This document shows positions 1-7,555 of a stretch of 11,698 bases of DNA, piece by piece. The stretch spans positions 1 through 11,698 of the forward strand of contig CAMAMZ010000060.1 of assembly GCA_945837185.1 (NCBI GenBank). Direction: 5' to 3'. Made by a program: the position numbers and the translations under genes. Positions within the stretch are counted from its first letter, which is position 1. Every line of letters begins with the position of its first letter. The DNA comes from an uncultured Bacteroidales bacterium (GTDB lineage: Bacteria > Bacteroidota > Bacteroidia > Bacteroidales > Bacteroidaceae). Under the pieces are notes generated by a model. It did not search any database. It was not told where the DNA came from and saw only the letters and a list, made by a program, of their open reading frames with translations.

Positions 1-88
1 CACGTGGTGCTCTTGCGTCAGCGATTACGATGCTATAGAAAGCATAGCCCTTGCGGCCGCCGCGCTGTAATCTGATTTTTGTTGCCAT
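1..88 (-). CDS. rpsP: 30S ribosomal protein S16, 5' end only
   Basis: Small-subunit ribosomal protein S16, which binds 16S rRNA and helps assemble the 30S body. Only the first 29 codons are in the window; the gene runs off the left edge. The translation begins MATKIRLQRGGRKGYAFYS and continues into IVIADARAPR, which is the conserved S16 N-terminus (KIRLxRxGRK, then the YxIVxADxRxPR strand). The start at base 88 is the only sensible one because it gives the exact family N-terminus. It has its own promoter in the gap behind pafA. No Shine-Dalgarno sequence is visible, as is usual in Bacteroidota. It is too short to appear as a long open frame, but identity is secure from the motif. Confidence 0.93.
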   Translation of the reverse strand, partial: MATKIRLQRGGRKGYAFYSIVIADARAPR

Positions 89-148
89 TTAATTTAAAAA
101 ATATTGATAAGGTTTGAATTTTATGCTGCCATCTCGTGACAGCGGGTG

Positions 149-178
149 CAAAATTACGGTTTTTTCTTGATATACAAA
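149..178 (-). promoter_or_regulatory. Bacteroidota-type promoter of rpsP
   Basis: Read on the minus strand, a TTTG (bases 178-175) is followed 18 bases later by TAATTTTG (bases 156-149), a perfect TAnnTTTG -7 box. Transcription would start near base 142, giving a leader of about 55 bases before the rpsP start. The -33 box touches the hairpin assigned to the end of pafA. Confidence 0.6.
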
Positions 179-180
179 AG

Positions 181-247
181 AAAAGGATGAGAAAAAAGCC
201 CGAAAAACATCATTTTCCCTTGTTTTTGTCATTTCTCTCATCCTTTT
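181..247 (-). terminator. Long-loop inverted repeat after the phosphatase gene, possible terminator
   Basis: AAAAGGATGAGA at 181-192 is the exact reverse complement of 236-247, a perfect 12-base-pair stem around a 43-base loop. On the minus strand the 3' arm ends in TTTT and runs into CTTTTG, so it could terminate pafA transcription 26 bases after the stop codon. The loop is much larger than in a normal intrinsic terminator, so this could instead be an RNA-stability or attenuation structure. On the plus strand the repeat also ends in a T run, but no plus-strand gene ends there. Confidence 0.4.
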
Positions 248-272
248 TTTATTCGCTATCGTTCCGCCACAC

Positions 273-1772
273 TTATCGTTTGTCGGTTATGGGCGTGATG
301 GCTGTTCCCGAGCAGGCGTTAGGCATCTGCACATGGAGCAGGGCACAAACGGTAGGTGCCGTGTCGACGGTTCGTGTGGGTTGGGTAGTGCTTCCTTGCG
401 GTATGTGCCAGCCCATCATGATGAGGGGTATGTGGGCATCGTAGGGGTTCCATGCGCCATGGGTTGTGCCACGATACTTTTCATCGAAAGAGTAGCCCAG
501 GTATGCCGGACGAAGGATGGCGCAGATGTCGCCGGAGCGACCGGGGCGGTAGCCATTGATGATACGCTCCTTGATAGGTTCGGGAATGCTGGCTGTTGCC
601 ACCTTTTCGAAATCGGTAACATACACGAAATCCTTCACTTGCTGCAGTTGTTTGATGGCTTCCTCCTTCACCTGCGCCAAATCGAGCTTGTTGTTGTTTA
701 TCAGCTCGTGGTCGAGGTAGACACGCTGGTCGTAGACAGCAGAAATCAGTTTGCCTGTGATGTGGAATTTTTCGGCAAGCTTAGCGTTGATTTGCTTCAC
801 ATAGCCCGCCACGTCGGTACCACCCGAAGCCATCTTGTGGCTGCTCAGGAAGTTGGGGTTATGGGCACCTGCATGGTCGGCTGTAAGGAACACGAGATAG
901 TTGCCTTTGCCCACCTGCTCGTCGAGTGTGCGGAGGAATTTCGACAGGCCGCGGTCGGTAGTCAGATACACGCTTTCCATTTCCTCGCCTCTTGTGCCGA
1001 AAGCATGCCCCATGGCATCTGTGGGCGAGATGCTCACACACAACATGTCGGGGATAGAAGTTTCCGTATTCTTGCCCAAGTTCTCGCTTTTGAGGATGGT
1101 TTCGGCAAGGTCGAAGGTGAGGGTCACACCTTCCGGCTTCATCTTCATGTCAACCCCCGGCTTATTGGGGTGGGTGGCATTAAACTGCTTCATCCATTCC
1201 GGCAGCTGCTGCATGTAGTAGGTGCTGGTAATGAAGTGTCCGGCCTTGGTATCGTACCAGAAGGCACCATTGGCAGAGTGTCCGGCAGGGAGGATAGAGG
1301 CACGGTCTTTGAGCGCCACACCATACACCTTCGACTTGAAGTCGGATGCCATGCGCAGCTGGTCGCCTATGGTAGAAGCCAGGAAATTGCGGGGCGACAT
1401 CTGGCCGGCTTTGTTGTTGGAGCCTACGCTCTGCACCTGGTTGTCGGAGCAGCAATAAACCATTTTACCATCAATGGCAAAGTCGTTGCCGGCAATACCA
1501 TGAAATGCGGGCGATGTGCCGCTATAAACACTTGCATGACCTACGGCTGTGATGGTGGGAATGTAGTTGATGTGATGGTTTTCGCAACTGAAACCTTCGT
1601 TGAGCAAACGCTTGAAGCCACCGTCTTCAAATTTGTCATAATAGTAGTAGAGGGCATCCCATCTCATTTGGTCTATGATGATACCAACCACCAGTTTGGG
1701 TCGGGCTATTTGAGCCTGACTTGCGATGCATGTTCCTGCGAGAAGCAGAAGGAAGAATAGTTTTTTTATCAT
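273..1772 (-). CDS. pafA: PafA-like alkaline phosphatase, exported
   Basis: Zinc-dependent phosphomonoesterase of the alkaline phosphatase superfamily, likely releasing phosphate from organic phosphomonoesters in the periplasm. The 499-residue protein starts with a signal peptide (basic MIKK, hydrophobic 5-14, probable cleavage after ASQA at residue 20). Metal ligands line up with Elizabethkingia PafA: D34 (IIDQMRWD), D252 and H256 (SPTDAMGH), D299 and H300 (TADHAGAH) and H438 (TTHGAWNPYD). The nucleophile is T75 in PTITAVGH. N96 and the pair K155/R157 (LKDRASILPAGH) match the phosphate-binding N100, K162 and R164 that mark the monoesterase group rather than diesterases. It stands alone between rpsP and rhaM, with a -7 box upstream. 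PafA homologues are often phosphate-irrepressible, but no PHO-type site can be judged here. Residue numbers of the reference enzyme are from memory. Confidence 0.88.
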   Translation of the reverse strand: MIKKLFFLLLLAGTCIASQAQIARPKLVVGIIIDQMRWDALYYYYDKFEDGGFKRLLNEGFSCENHHINYIPTITAVGHASVYSGTSPAFHGIAGNDFAIDGKMVYCCSDNQVQSVGSNNKAGQMSPRNFLASTIGDQLRMASDFKSKVYGVALKDRASILPAGHSANGAFWYDTKAGHFITSTYYMQQLPEWMKQFNATHPNKPGVDMKMKPEGVTLTFDLAETILKSENLGKNTETSIPDMLCVSISPTDAMGHAFGTRGEEMESVYLTTDRGLSKFLRTLDEQVGKGNYLVFLTADHAGAHNPNFLSSHKMASGGTDVAGYVKQINAKLAEKFHITGKLISAVYDQRVYLDHELINNNKLDLAQVKEEAIKQLQQVKDFVYVTDFEKVATASIPEPIKERIINGYRPGRSGDICAILRPAYLGYSFDEKYRGTTHGAWNPYDAHIPLIMMGWHIPQGSTTQPTRTVDTAPTVCALLHVQMPNACSGTAITPITDKR

Positions 1773-1794
1773 GTCTTATAAGATTTAGTTGTTG

Positions 1795-1802
1795 CAAAGA
1801 TA
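1795..1802 (-). promoter_or_regulatory. -7 box for the phosphatase gene
   Basis: The minus strand reads TATCTTTG, a perfect TAnnTTTG element, 23 bases before the pafA start codon. No TTTG or TTG is found at the usual 17-23 base distance upstream, so the -33 half is missing or weak. The same 8-mer serves as the -7 box of the ATPase gene at 7420-7427. Confidence 0.45.
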
Positions 1803-1895
1803 ATGTAATTTTTTAAGAATTAGATAATTTCTATGGGTTAAAATTTTGTTTCAATCTAATGTTTTAAACAAGTTTAGAAAACAAATCGTGTTTTT

Positions 1896-1927
1896 TTTGC
1901 GAATCTGCCTGTTAATTTGTATATTTG
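1896..1927 (+). promoter_or_regulatory. Promoter of the rhamnose mutarotase family gene
   Basis: TTTG at 1896-1899, then 20 bases, then TATATTTG at 1920-1927, matching the Bacteroidota consensus. Transcription would begin near 1934, about 23 bases before the ATG at 1957. The promoter lies inside the longer open frame that starts at 1846, which argues that the 1846 start is not used. Confidence 0.6.
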
Positions 1928-1956
1928 TTGCCACGAACCCATTCATTTTTATAACG

Positions 1957-2337
1957 ATGACAGAAGGATATAAAGTAAAAGCCTACGGGCAACCCGTGAA
2001 GCGGTATGTGCAGGTGATGGACTTGAAAGACGATGCGGAGCTGATGGCACGATACCGCAAAGCCCATTCGCGTGAGGAATTCTGGAATGAAATCAAAGAA
2101 GGAATTCAACAGGTTGGCATTCTCGAGATGGAACTGTATATTGTGGGCAATAGGGTGGTGATGATTGTGGAAACTCCCTTAGATTTTGACTGGGATAGCG
2201 CCATGGCACGTCTGGCCACTTTGCCACGCCAACAGGAGTGGGAGGATTATGTTGCCGTGTTCCAGCAATGTAAAGCAGGGGAGACTTCGAATGAGAAATG
2301 GAAAATGACAGAACGTTGTTTCTATCTGTACGATTAA
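1957..2337 (+). CDS. rhaM: L-rhamnose mutarotase family protein (RhaM/DUF718)
   Basis: Small sugar mutarotase-like protein that would interconvert alpha and beta anomers of L-rhamnose or a related deoxysugar such as L-fucose in the cytoplasm. The 126 residues form the single ferredoxin-like domain of the family, close to the roughly 104 residues of E. coli RhaM. Visible family features are RYRKAHSREEFWNEI with H37 in the place of the catalytic histidine of RhaM, a G54/Y61 beta-strand segment, W79, the W95/Y98 pair in QEWEDY, and the terminal CFYL segment. The frame stays open back to 1846, but that extension is hydrophobic, unlike the family, and covers the promoter, so 1957 is preferred. It has its own promoter and terminator, and no rhamnose or fucose pathway genes lie near it, so the true substrate is open. 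Confidence 0.8.
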   Translation: MTEGYKVKAYGQPVKRYVQVMDLKDDAELMARYRKAHSREEFWNEIKEGIQQVGILEMELYIVGNRVVMIVETPLDFDWDSAMARLATLPRQQEWEDYVAVFQQCKAGETSNEKWKMTERCFYLYD

Positions 2338-2340
2338 AGT

Positions 2341-2379
2341 TGTCTGCAAAATGCTCTTCCCGAGCAGGCATTTTTTTTT
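2341..2379 (+). terminator. Intrinsic terminator of rhaM
   Basis: Three bases after the stop codon, TGTCTGC (2341-2347) pairs with GCAGGCA (2364-2370), seven pairs with one G-U, and the 3' arm runs straight into nine T residues (2371-2379). The loop holds alternative pairings (TGCTC/GAGCA, AAAATGC/GCATTTT), so the exact fold is uncertain, but a hairpin plus U-tract is clear. Confidence 0.75.
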
Positions 2380-2406
2380 AAGGAGCTGCCACCTTCGGCA
2401 CAATCG

Positions 2407-2443
2407 AAAAGAGGATGTACCTTTCGGCACACCCTCTTTTTTT
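2407..2443. terminator. Bidirectional terminator between rhaM and nifJ
   Basis: AAAAGAGGATGT (2407-2418) pairs with ACACCCTCTTTT (2429-2440), 12 positions with one A-C mismatch, around a short loop with CC/GG at its base. On the plus strand it ends in seven T residues (2437-2443). On the minus strand it gives TTTT and lies 25 bases past the nifJ stop. It is therefore the likely nifJ terminator and a back-up stop for rhaM. A weaker hairpin, TGCC/GGCA at 2387-2400, sits between the two terminators. Confidence 0.7.
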
Positions 2444-2467
2444 ATGTGATACAAGTGGTTATCGGTT

Positions 2468-5400
2468 TTAGATAATCTCACTCCAATCTTCCTGCGTTTT
2501 GCGCACATAGCTGCGATAACGCAACTTAGCCATACGCTCAGCCTGTGCAAAGAGTTCCTCAGCCTCGTTGGGGTATGCTTTCTGTACACTCAGATAGCGA
2601 ACCTCGCCCAACAGGAAGTCGCGGAAGTTAGCCCAGTTAGGCTCCTTAGAATCGAGCGTGAACGGATTCTTGCCCTCATCGGCCAACAGCGGGTTGTAAC
2701 GCCAGAGGTGCCAGTAACCACACTCTACAGCAAGCTTCTCTTCGTTCTGGCTGCGACCCATGCCGCCCTTACGCTTCAAACCGTGGTTGATACAAGGAGC
2801 GTAGGCAATAACGAGTGAAGGACCTGGATAGGCCTCTGCCTCGCGAATAGCCTTCAAAGTCTGTGCGTTGTCGGCACCCATAGCCACCTGCGCTACATAA
2901 ACGTAACCATAAGTGGTTTGCATCAAACCGAGGTCTTTCTTGCGGATGCGCTTGCCTTGTGCAGCAAATTGAGCAATAGCGCCCAATGGTGTAGACTTAG
3001 AGCTCTGGCCACCGGTATTAGAGTAAACCTCTGTATCGAGAACAAGGATGTTCACATCTTCGCCCGAAGCGAGCACATGGTCGAGACCACCGTAACCAAT
3101 ATCGTAAGAAGCACCATCACCACCAATAATCCACTGGCTGCGCTTTACGAGATAGTGGTCGAGGGTTTGGAGTTCCTGACAGGTTGTGCAGCCGGCAGCA
3201 GCACCTTCGGCAATAAACGGCTTCAGCTTAGCGGCAGCAGCCTTTGAACCTTCGGCATCGTCCTTGGCGGCAATCCATTCCTGAGCGGCCTCTTTGTAAG
3301 CGGCAGGAGCCTGCTCGTTTTCGATCACCTCGCCCAAGAGTTTCACGATGCGTTCCTTCATCTTCTTGTTGCCCAATGCCATACCCAAACCAAACTCGCA
3401 GAAGTCCTCGAACAAAGAGTTGTCGAAAGCAGGACCCTGACCCTTTTCGTTGGTGGTGTAAGGAGTAGAGGGGATAGAAGCTGAATAGATAGAAGAGCAA
3501 CCTGTAGCGTTGGCAATCATCTGGCGGTCGCCAAAGAGTTGAGAGATGAGTTTCACGTAAGGAGTTTCACCACAACCTGCACATGCTCCTGAGAACTCAA
3601 ACAACGGCTGGGCAAACTGTGAGTTCTTGGGGCTCTGCTTGATGTCAACGAGGGCCTGCTTAGAAGTGATGTTCTTGGTGAGGTAGGTCCAGTTGGTTGC
3701 CTCTTGAACCATATCGGGAGCATCCACGTTGAACGGAGCCATAGTAAGGGCTTTGGCACCCTTCTTGCCCGGACAAACATCAGCACAGTTACCGCAACCC
3801 AAACAGTCGAGTACTGACACCTGAATGCGGAAGTGCATGCCTGCGAGCGTCTTCGGAGCGATGATCTTCTGCGTAGCCAAATCGTTGGTAGCGGCCAATT
3901 CCTCGTCGGTAAGCACAAACGGACGGATGGCAGCGTGCGGACAAACGAATGCACACTTGTTACACTGGATACAGTTCTCAACATTCCATACAGGAACGAA
4001 GGCTTCCACACCACGCTTCTCGAAGGCTGAGGTGCCGTTCATCCAAGTACCGTCAACGGTATCGTGCTTCACAAAATCAGAAACCTTCAACAGGTCGCCT
4101 GCCTGTGCGTTGATCGGGCGAACCAACTCCTTCACAAAGTCGGGAGCATCGTCAACCTTTTCCTCATCGTCGGGAAGCGAAGCCCATGCAGGATCAACAG
4201 CCAGCTCTTTGTATTCGCCACCACGGTCAACAGCCGCATAGTTCAAATCAACCACGTCTTGACCCTTCTTGCCATACGACTTCACGATGAAGGCCTTCAT
4301 CTGCTCGATGGCCAACTCCAATGGAATCACCTCTGTGATACGGAAGAAGGCGCTCTGCAGAATGGTGTTCGTGCGGTTGCCAAGACCAATTTCCTGGGCA
4401 ATCTTGGTAGCGTTGATATAGTAAACCTTCACATTGTTCTTGGCAAAACAACGCTTAACCTTGTTGGGGATGAAGTTCACCAGCTCATCGCCTTCGAAGA
4501 TTGTGTTGAGCAGGAAGGTGCCGTTCTGGCGCAAACCACGTGTCACGTCGTACATGTGGAGATAGGCCTGCACATGACATGCTACGAAGTTAGGCGTGTT
4601 AACCTGATAAGCGGAGTGGATGGGGCTATCGCCAAAACGCAGGTGCGAGCAGGTGAAACCACCACTCTTCTTAGAGTCGTATGAGAAATAAGCCTGGCAA
4701 TACTTGTCGGTATTGTTACCGATAATCTGCACAGAGTTCTTGTTGGCACCTACGGTACCGTCGGCACCCAGACCATAGAACTTAGCCTCGAACAGGTCGT
4801 CGCCACCCATGGGGATTTCCTCCTCTTCGGGAAGCGATGTGAAGGTCACGTCATCAACGATACCTACTGTGAAATGATTCTTAGGCTCAGGCAACTCGAG
4901 GTTCTTGAATACGGCGATGATCTTGGCAGGAGTGGTGTCGCTCGAACCCAAACCATAACGGCCACCCACGATAAGAGGTTTGCGGGGATCGTCGTAAAGG
5001 GCCGACTTCACATCGAGATACAAAGGCTCGCCTTCTGCACCCGGCTCTTTCGTGCGGTCGAGTACGGCAATGCGCTTTACTGTTTCGGGAAGAGCCTTCT
5101 TGAGATAGTCGACAGAGAACGGACGATAGAGGTGTACGGCAACCATACCCACCTTCTTGCCCTGCTTGTTCAGATAGTCGATAGCCTCGCGAGCTGCTTC
5201 TGTGGCTGAACCCATCAGGATAATAACGTTCTCTGCATCGGGAGCGCCATAGTAGTTGAACAGGTGATATTCGCGACCCGTAATGGCAGAAACCTTCTGC
5301 ATGTAGTCTTCTACTACCTCGGGAATGGCGTCATAATAGGTGTTGCAAGCCTCACGGTGTGTGAAGAATGTTTCGGGGTTCTCGGCAGTACCACGTGTAA

Positions 5401-6046
5401 CAGGACGCTCAGGAGAGAGCGCACGGTCGCGGAAACGCTTGATGTCGGCAGGATCAACAAGTTTTGCCACCTCATCCTGGTCGATAACCTCTATCTTATG
5501 ATACTCGTGAGAGGTGCGGAAACCATCGAAGAAGTTGATGAACGGAACACTTGTCTTGAGCGTAGCCAAATGAGGTACTGCCGTGAGGTCCATCACTTCC
5601 TGTACCGAACCGGAGCAGAACATGGCGAAACCCGTCTGGCGGCATGCCATAACATCTTGATGGTCGCCGAAGATACAAAGAGAGTGAGAAGCCAATGTGC
5701 GGGCGGAAACGTCGAACACACAGGGGAGCAGCTCACCTGCAATCTTATACATGTTTGGAATCATGAGCAGCAAGCCCTGCGATGCAGTAAAGGTGGTAGT
5801 GAGTGCACCAGCTTGCAGCGAACCGTGAACGGCTCCGGCTGCACCACCCTCTGACTCCATTTCCTGGATGGAAACAGATTGACCAAAGAGGTTCTTGCGG
5901 CCTTTAGCGGCCCACTCGTCAACATGCTCCGCCATAGGCGACGACGGAGTGATGGGGTAGATGGCTGCTACTTCTGTGAACATGTAGCTCACGTGGGCGG
6001 CAGCGGTATTGCCATCACAAGTGATAAACTTTTTTTCTTTTGCCAT
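2468..6046 (-). CDS. nifJ: Pyruvate:ferredoxin (flavodoxin) oxidoreductase, single-chain
   Basis: Oxidative decarboxylation of pyruvate with CoA to acetyl-CoA and CO2, passing electrons to ferredoxin or flavodoxin; a central step of anaerobic fermentation, in the cytoplasm. The 1192-residue length is normal for the fused homodimeric enzyme. In order: domain I with YPITPSS (T33), E66 and R116 for pyruvate and thiamine diphosphate; the middle and gamma-type domains to about 670; a two-cluster ferredoxin domain with C692/C695/C698/C702 and C748/C751/C754/C758; and the thiamine diphosphate domain with C822, C825, C850 and C1085 for the third 4Fe-4S cluster, and the GDGASYD (977) to YSNTGG (1010) cofactor motif. 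All expected ligands are present, so it should be active. The start gives MAKEKKFITCDGNTAAAHVSY, the family N-terminus. No TAnnTTTG box is seen in the 153 bases upstream. Confidence 0.97.
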   Translation of the reverse strand: MAKEKKFITCDGNTAAAHVSYMFTEVAAIYPITPSSPMAEHVDEWAAKGRKNLFGQSVSIQEMESEGGAAGAVHGSLQAGALTTTFTASQGLLLMIPNMYKIAGELLPCVFDVSARTLASHSLCIFGDHQDVMACRQTGFAMFCSGSVQEVMDLTAVPHLATLKTSVPFINFFDGFRTSHEYHKIEVIDQDEVAKLVDPADIKRFRDRALSPERPVTRGTAENPETFFTHREACNTYYDAIPEVVEDYMQKVSAITGREYHLFNYYGAPDAENVIILMGSATEAAREAIDYLNKQGKKVGMVAVHLYRPFSVDYLKKALPETVKRIAVLDRTKEPGAEGEPLYLDVKSALYDDPRKPLIVGGRYGLGSSDTTPAKIIAVFKNLELPEPKNHFTVGIVDDVTFTSLPEEEEIPMGGDDLFEAKFYGLGADGTVGANKNSVQIIGNNTDKYCQAYFSYDSKKSGGFTCSHLRFGDSPIHSAYQVNTPNFVACHVQAYLHMYDVTRGLRQNGTFLLNTIFEGDELVNFIPNKVKRCFAKNNVKVYYINATKIAQEIGLGNRTNTILQSAFFRITEVIPLELAIEQMKAFIVKSYGKKGQDVVDLNYAAVDRGGEYKELAVDPAWASLPDDEEKVDDAPDFVKELVRPINAQAGDLLKVSDFVKHDTVDGTWMNGTSAFEKRGVEAFVPVWNVENCIQCNKCAFVCPHAAIRPFVLTDEELAATNDLATQKIIAPKTLAGMHFRIQVSVLDCLGCGNCADVCPGKKGAKALTMAPFNVDAPDMVQEATNWTYLTKNITSKQALVDIKQSPKNSQFAQPLFEFSGACAGCGETPYVKLISQLFGDRQMIANATGCSSIYSASIPSTPYTTNEKGQGPAFDNSLFEDFCEFGLGMALGNKKMKERIVKLLGEVIENEQAPAAYKEAAQEWIAAKDDAEGSKAAAAKLKPFIAEGAAAGCTTCQELQTLDHYLVKRSQWIIGGDGASYDIGYGGLDHVLASGEDVNILVLDTEVYSNTGGQSSKSTPLGAIAQFAAQGKRIRKKDLGLMQTTYGYVYVAQVAMGADNAQTLKAIREAEAYPGPSLVIAYAPCINHGLKRKGGMGRSQNEEKLAVECGYWHLWRYNPLLADEGKNPFTLDSKEPNWANFRDFLLGEVRYLSVQKAYPNEAEELFAQAERMAKLRYRSYVRKTQEDWSEII

Positions 6047-6080
6047 TTTCTTTAATGTTAAAATGATACTATATGGTTTT

Positions 6081-6095
6081 TATTTCTTAGAAATA
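6081..6095. promoter_or_regulatory. Perfect 15-base palindrome upstream of nifJ
   Basis: TATTTCT and AGAAATA form seven-base arms around a single T, ending 35 bases before the nifJ start codon. It could be an operator or simply part of AT-rich spacer. The rest of the 6047-6199 gap holds an AT-rich run (6158-6173) and no canonical promoter on either strand. Confidence 0.25.
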
Positions 6096-6199
6096 TCTGT
6101 TTGCTGTTAGGGTTGTTGTTTGCCGCTTAACGCTATCGTCTTCATCTTCTGCATACCTATATTATTATATATAATGCCAGCCGTGTTGTGTTACGACCG

Positions 6200-7390
6200 T
6201 TAATAGAGGAATCCGAAAAGCCATAGCGGTATTTGGTTGTCTTTACCCACTTCTGTATGGTAGCGTGCGTAAAGCATGTCGGGAGCATAGCGAATTTTCT
6301 GCTCACTTTTGGCATCGCAAATTCTGAATTTTTGATGGGTATCGACTATATAGGAGTGGTCTTTGTTTGTTTGGCTAACGATATGGTCTTTCCAAAGCGA
6401 ATTGACAAAGAATGTTTCCATCAGGTCTTGATCGTGGATGACAATGGGGTAGATGGCATACATGAGGTTGGAATTGTGCATCATTACCTTTGAAGGCTTC
6501 TTGGGAAATTCCTCGCCAACAGGATAAATGATGTTTATGAGGCGGGCATCGGCCAGATACTTGATATAGTTCATGACGGTGGCCCTGCTGGTTTGTATCT
6601 CGTCGGCAAGATTGCTGATGTTGGGGGCCTTGGGGCCTTCTACAGCCAGCAGATAGAAAAGTTTTTTTATCTTGGTGAGATATTTGAGTTCTATCTGCTT
6701 GATGAGGAGAATATCCACTTCGGTCATCATGTTCATCGTTTTCAGCAGATTCTCGGAAAAGTTCCTATGCTCTAAGAAAAACGGATAGAAACCATGATGG
6801 ATATAATCGTGGAAATGTTGCGAAGGGCTTGCTTTGGGCAGGATATCCTTGATAATCTGCTCATGGTGATGAATGATTTCATCGAGGGTGTAGGGGCGGA
6901 AGGCATTACCTGTTTGCAGGTTGATGTATTCGCGAAAGGAGAAGCCTCGCAGGTTGTAGCTCTTCACAATACCGTTCAACTCAGGGTTTTCCTCTTTCAG
7001 GCGCATAACGCTCGAACCGGTGAAAATAATCTTCAGATTGGGAAAGGAGTCGTAGCATTTGCGCAGCTCGGCACTCCAATCGGGTTGTTTGAACACTTGG
7101 TCGATGAGCAGCACGCGCCCACCATTCGACACGAAGTCTTCGGCAAACTCTTTGATTCCCACACCTTGAAAGTAAAAGTTGTTCATGTTTACATAGAGAC
7201 AACTACGGTCGTGAGGACCGAATTTTTCACGGGCATATTGCAATAAGAAGGTGGTTTTGCCCACGCCACGCGTGCCCTTGATGCCTATCAAGCGGTCATT
7301 CCAATCTATCTCGTCCATGAGATAGCGTCGTACCGGGGCATTTGTATGTTCTACCAAATAGGTATGCGTGCGGAAAAAGGCTTCCTCCAT
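6200..7390 (-). CDS. AAA family ATPase (AAA_14-like, DUF4143-type layout)
   Basis: Predicted P-loop ATPase of the group abundant in Bacteroidales, function unknown. The 396 residues show Walker A GTRGVGKTT (39-47), Walker B-like VLLIDQVF (93-100), a sensor-type strand IIFTGSSVMRL (121-131), then LRGFSFREYINL (148-158) and NFSENLLKTMN (210-220), a winged-helix-like segment at 256-288 (LADEIQTSRATVMNYIKYL) and a C-terminal domain ending NQIPLWLFGFLY. The usual Walker B glutamate is glutamine at 98 (codon CAA). ICDAK at 357-361 resembles a nuclease-fold D/E-x-K strand, as in C-terminal domains of such ATPases, but evidence is thin. It has its own good promoter, is divergent from the ATP-grasp-like gene, and lies 153 bases ahead of nifJ on the same strand with no clear terminator between them. 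Confidence 0.82.
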   Translation of the reverse strand: MEEAFFRTHTYLVEHTNAPVRRYLMDEIDWNDRLIGIKGTRGVGKTTFLLQYAREKFGPHDRSCLYVNMNNFYFQGVGIKEFAEDFVSNGGRVLLIDQVFKQPDWSAELRKCYDSFPNLKIIFTGSSVMRLKEENPELNGIVKSYNLRGFSFREYINLQTGNAFRPYTLDEIIHHHEQIIKDILPKASPSQHFHDYIHHGFYPFFLEHRNFSENLLKTMNMMTEVDILLIKQIELKYLTKIKKLFYLLAVEGPKAPNISNLADEIQTSRATVMNYIKYLADARLINIIYPVGEEFPKKPSKVMMHNSNLMYAIYPIVIHDQDLMETFFVNSLWKDHIVSQTNKDHSYIVDTHQKFRICDAKSEQKIRYAPDMLYARYHTEVGKDNQIPLWLFGFLY

Positions 7391-7419
7391 ATCGCTAATT
7401 CTTGTTATTTTCTAACATG

Positions 7420-7450
7420 CAAAGATACTATTTTATTTCATAATTGCAAA
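7420..7450 (-). promoter_or_regulatory. Promoter of the AAA ATPase gene
   Basis: On the minus strand TTTG (7450-7447), 19 bases, TATCTTTG (7427-7420): a textbook Bacteroidota promoter. Start of transcription is expected near 7413, leaving a leader of about 22 bases before the ATG at 7390. Confidence 0.68.
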
Positions 7451-7520
7451 GTCAAGGTTGCAAAAAGTTTATTTTTTTTGTTTTTTTGTAGATAAACGGC
7501 CTTCTTCGGGATATTATTTG

Positions 7521-7528
7521 TAATTTTG
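7521..7528 (+). promoter_or_regulatory. -7 box for the ATP-grasp-like gene
   Basis: TAATTTTG fits TAnnTTTG and lies 27 bases before the ATG at 7556. The nearest upstream TTTG (7485-7488) is 32 bases away, too far for the normal -33 spacing, so the promoter may be weak or use a variant -33 element. Long T runs at 7472-7487 lie between the two divergent promoters. Confidence 0.45.
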
Positions 7529-7555
7529 CGACGATAAATTATTGAATGAACCATT

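Noticed and set aside
333..1760. A 475-codon open frame on the plus strand lying wholly antisense to the phosphatase gene
   Set aside because: The opposite strand encodes a full alkaline phosphatase with signal peptide and every catalytic residue. The antisense translation has no recognisable motif and no promoter of its own at the right place; it is a codon-usage shadow.
1846..1956. N-terminal extension of rhaM from an ATG at 1846, giving a membrane-like leader
   Set aside because: The family begins close to the 1957 start, and a well-placed promoter (1896-1927) lies inside the extension, so transcripts would not contain the 1846 ATG.
3825..4684. Several antisense open frames over nifJ
   Set aside because: They lie opposite the cysteine-rich ferredoxin domain of a fully conserved enzyme and have no motifs, promoters or terminators of their own.
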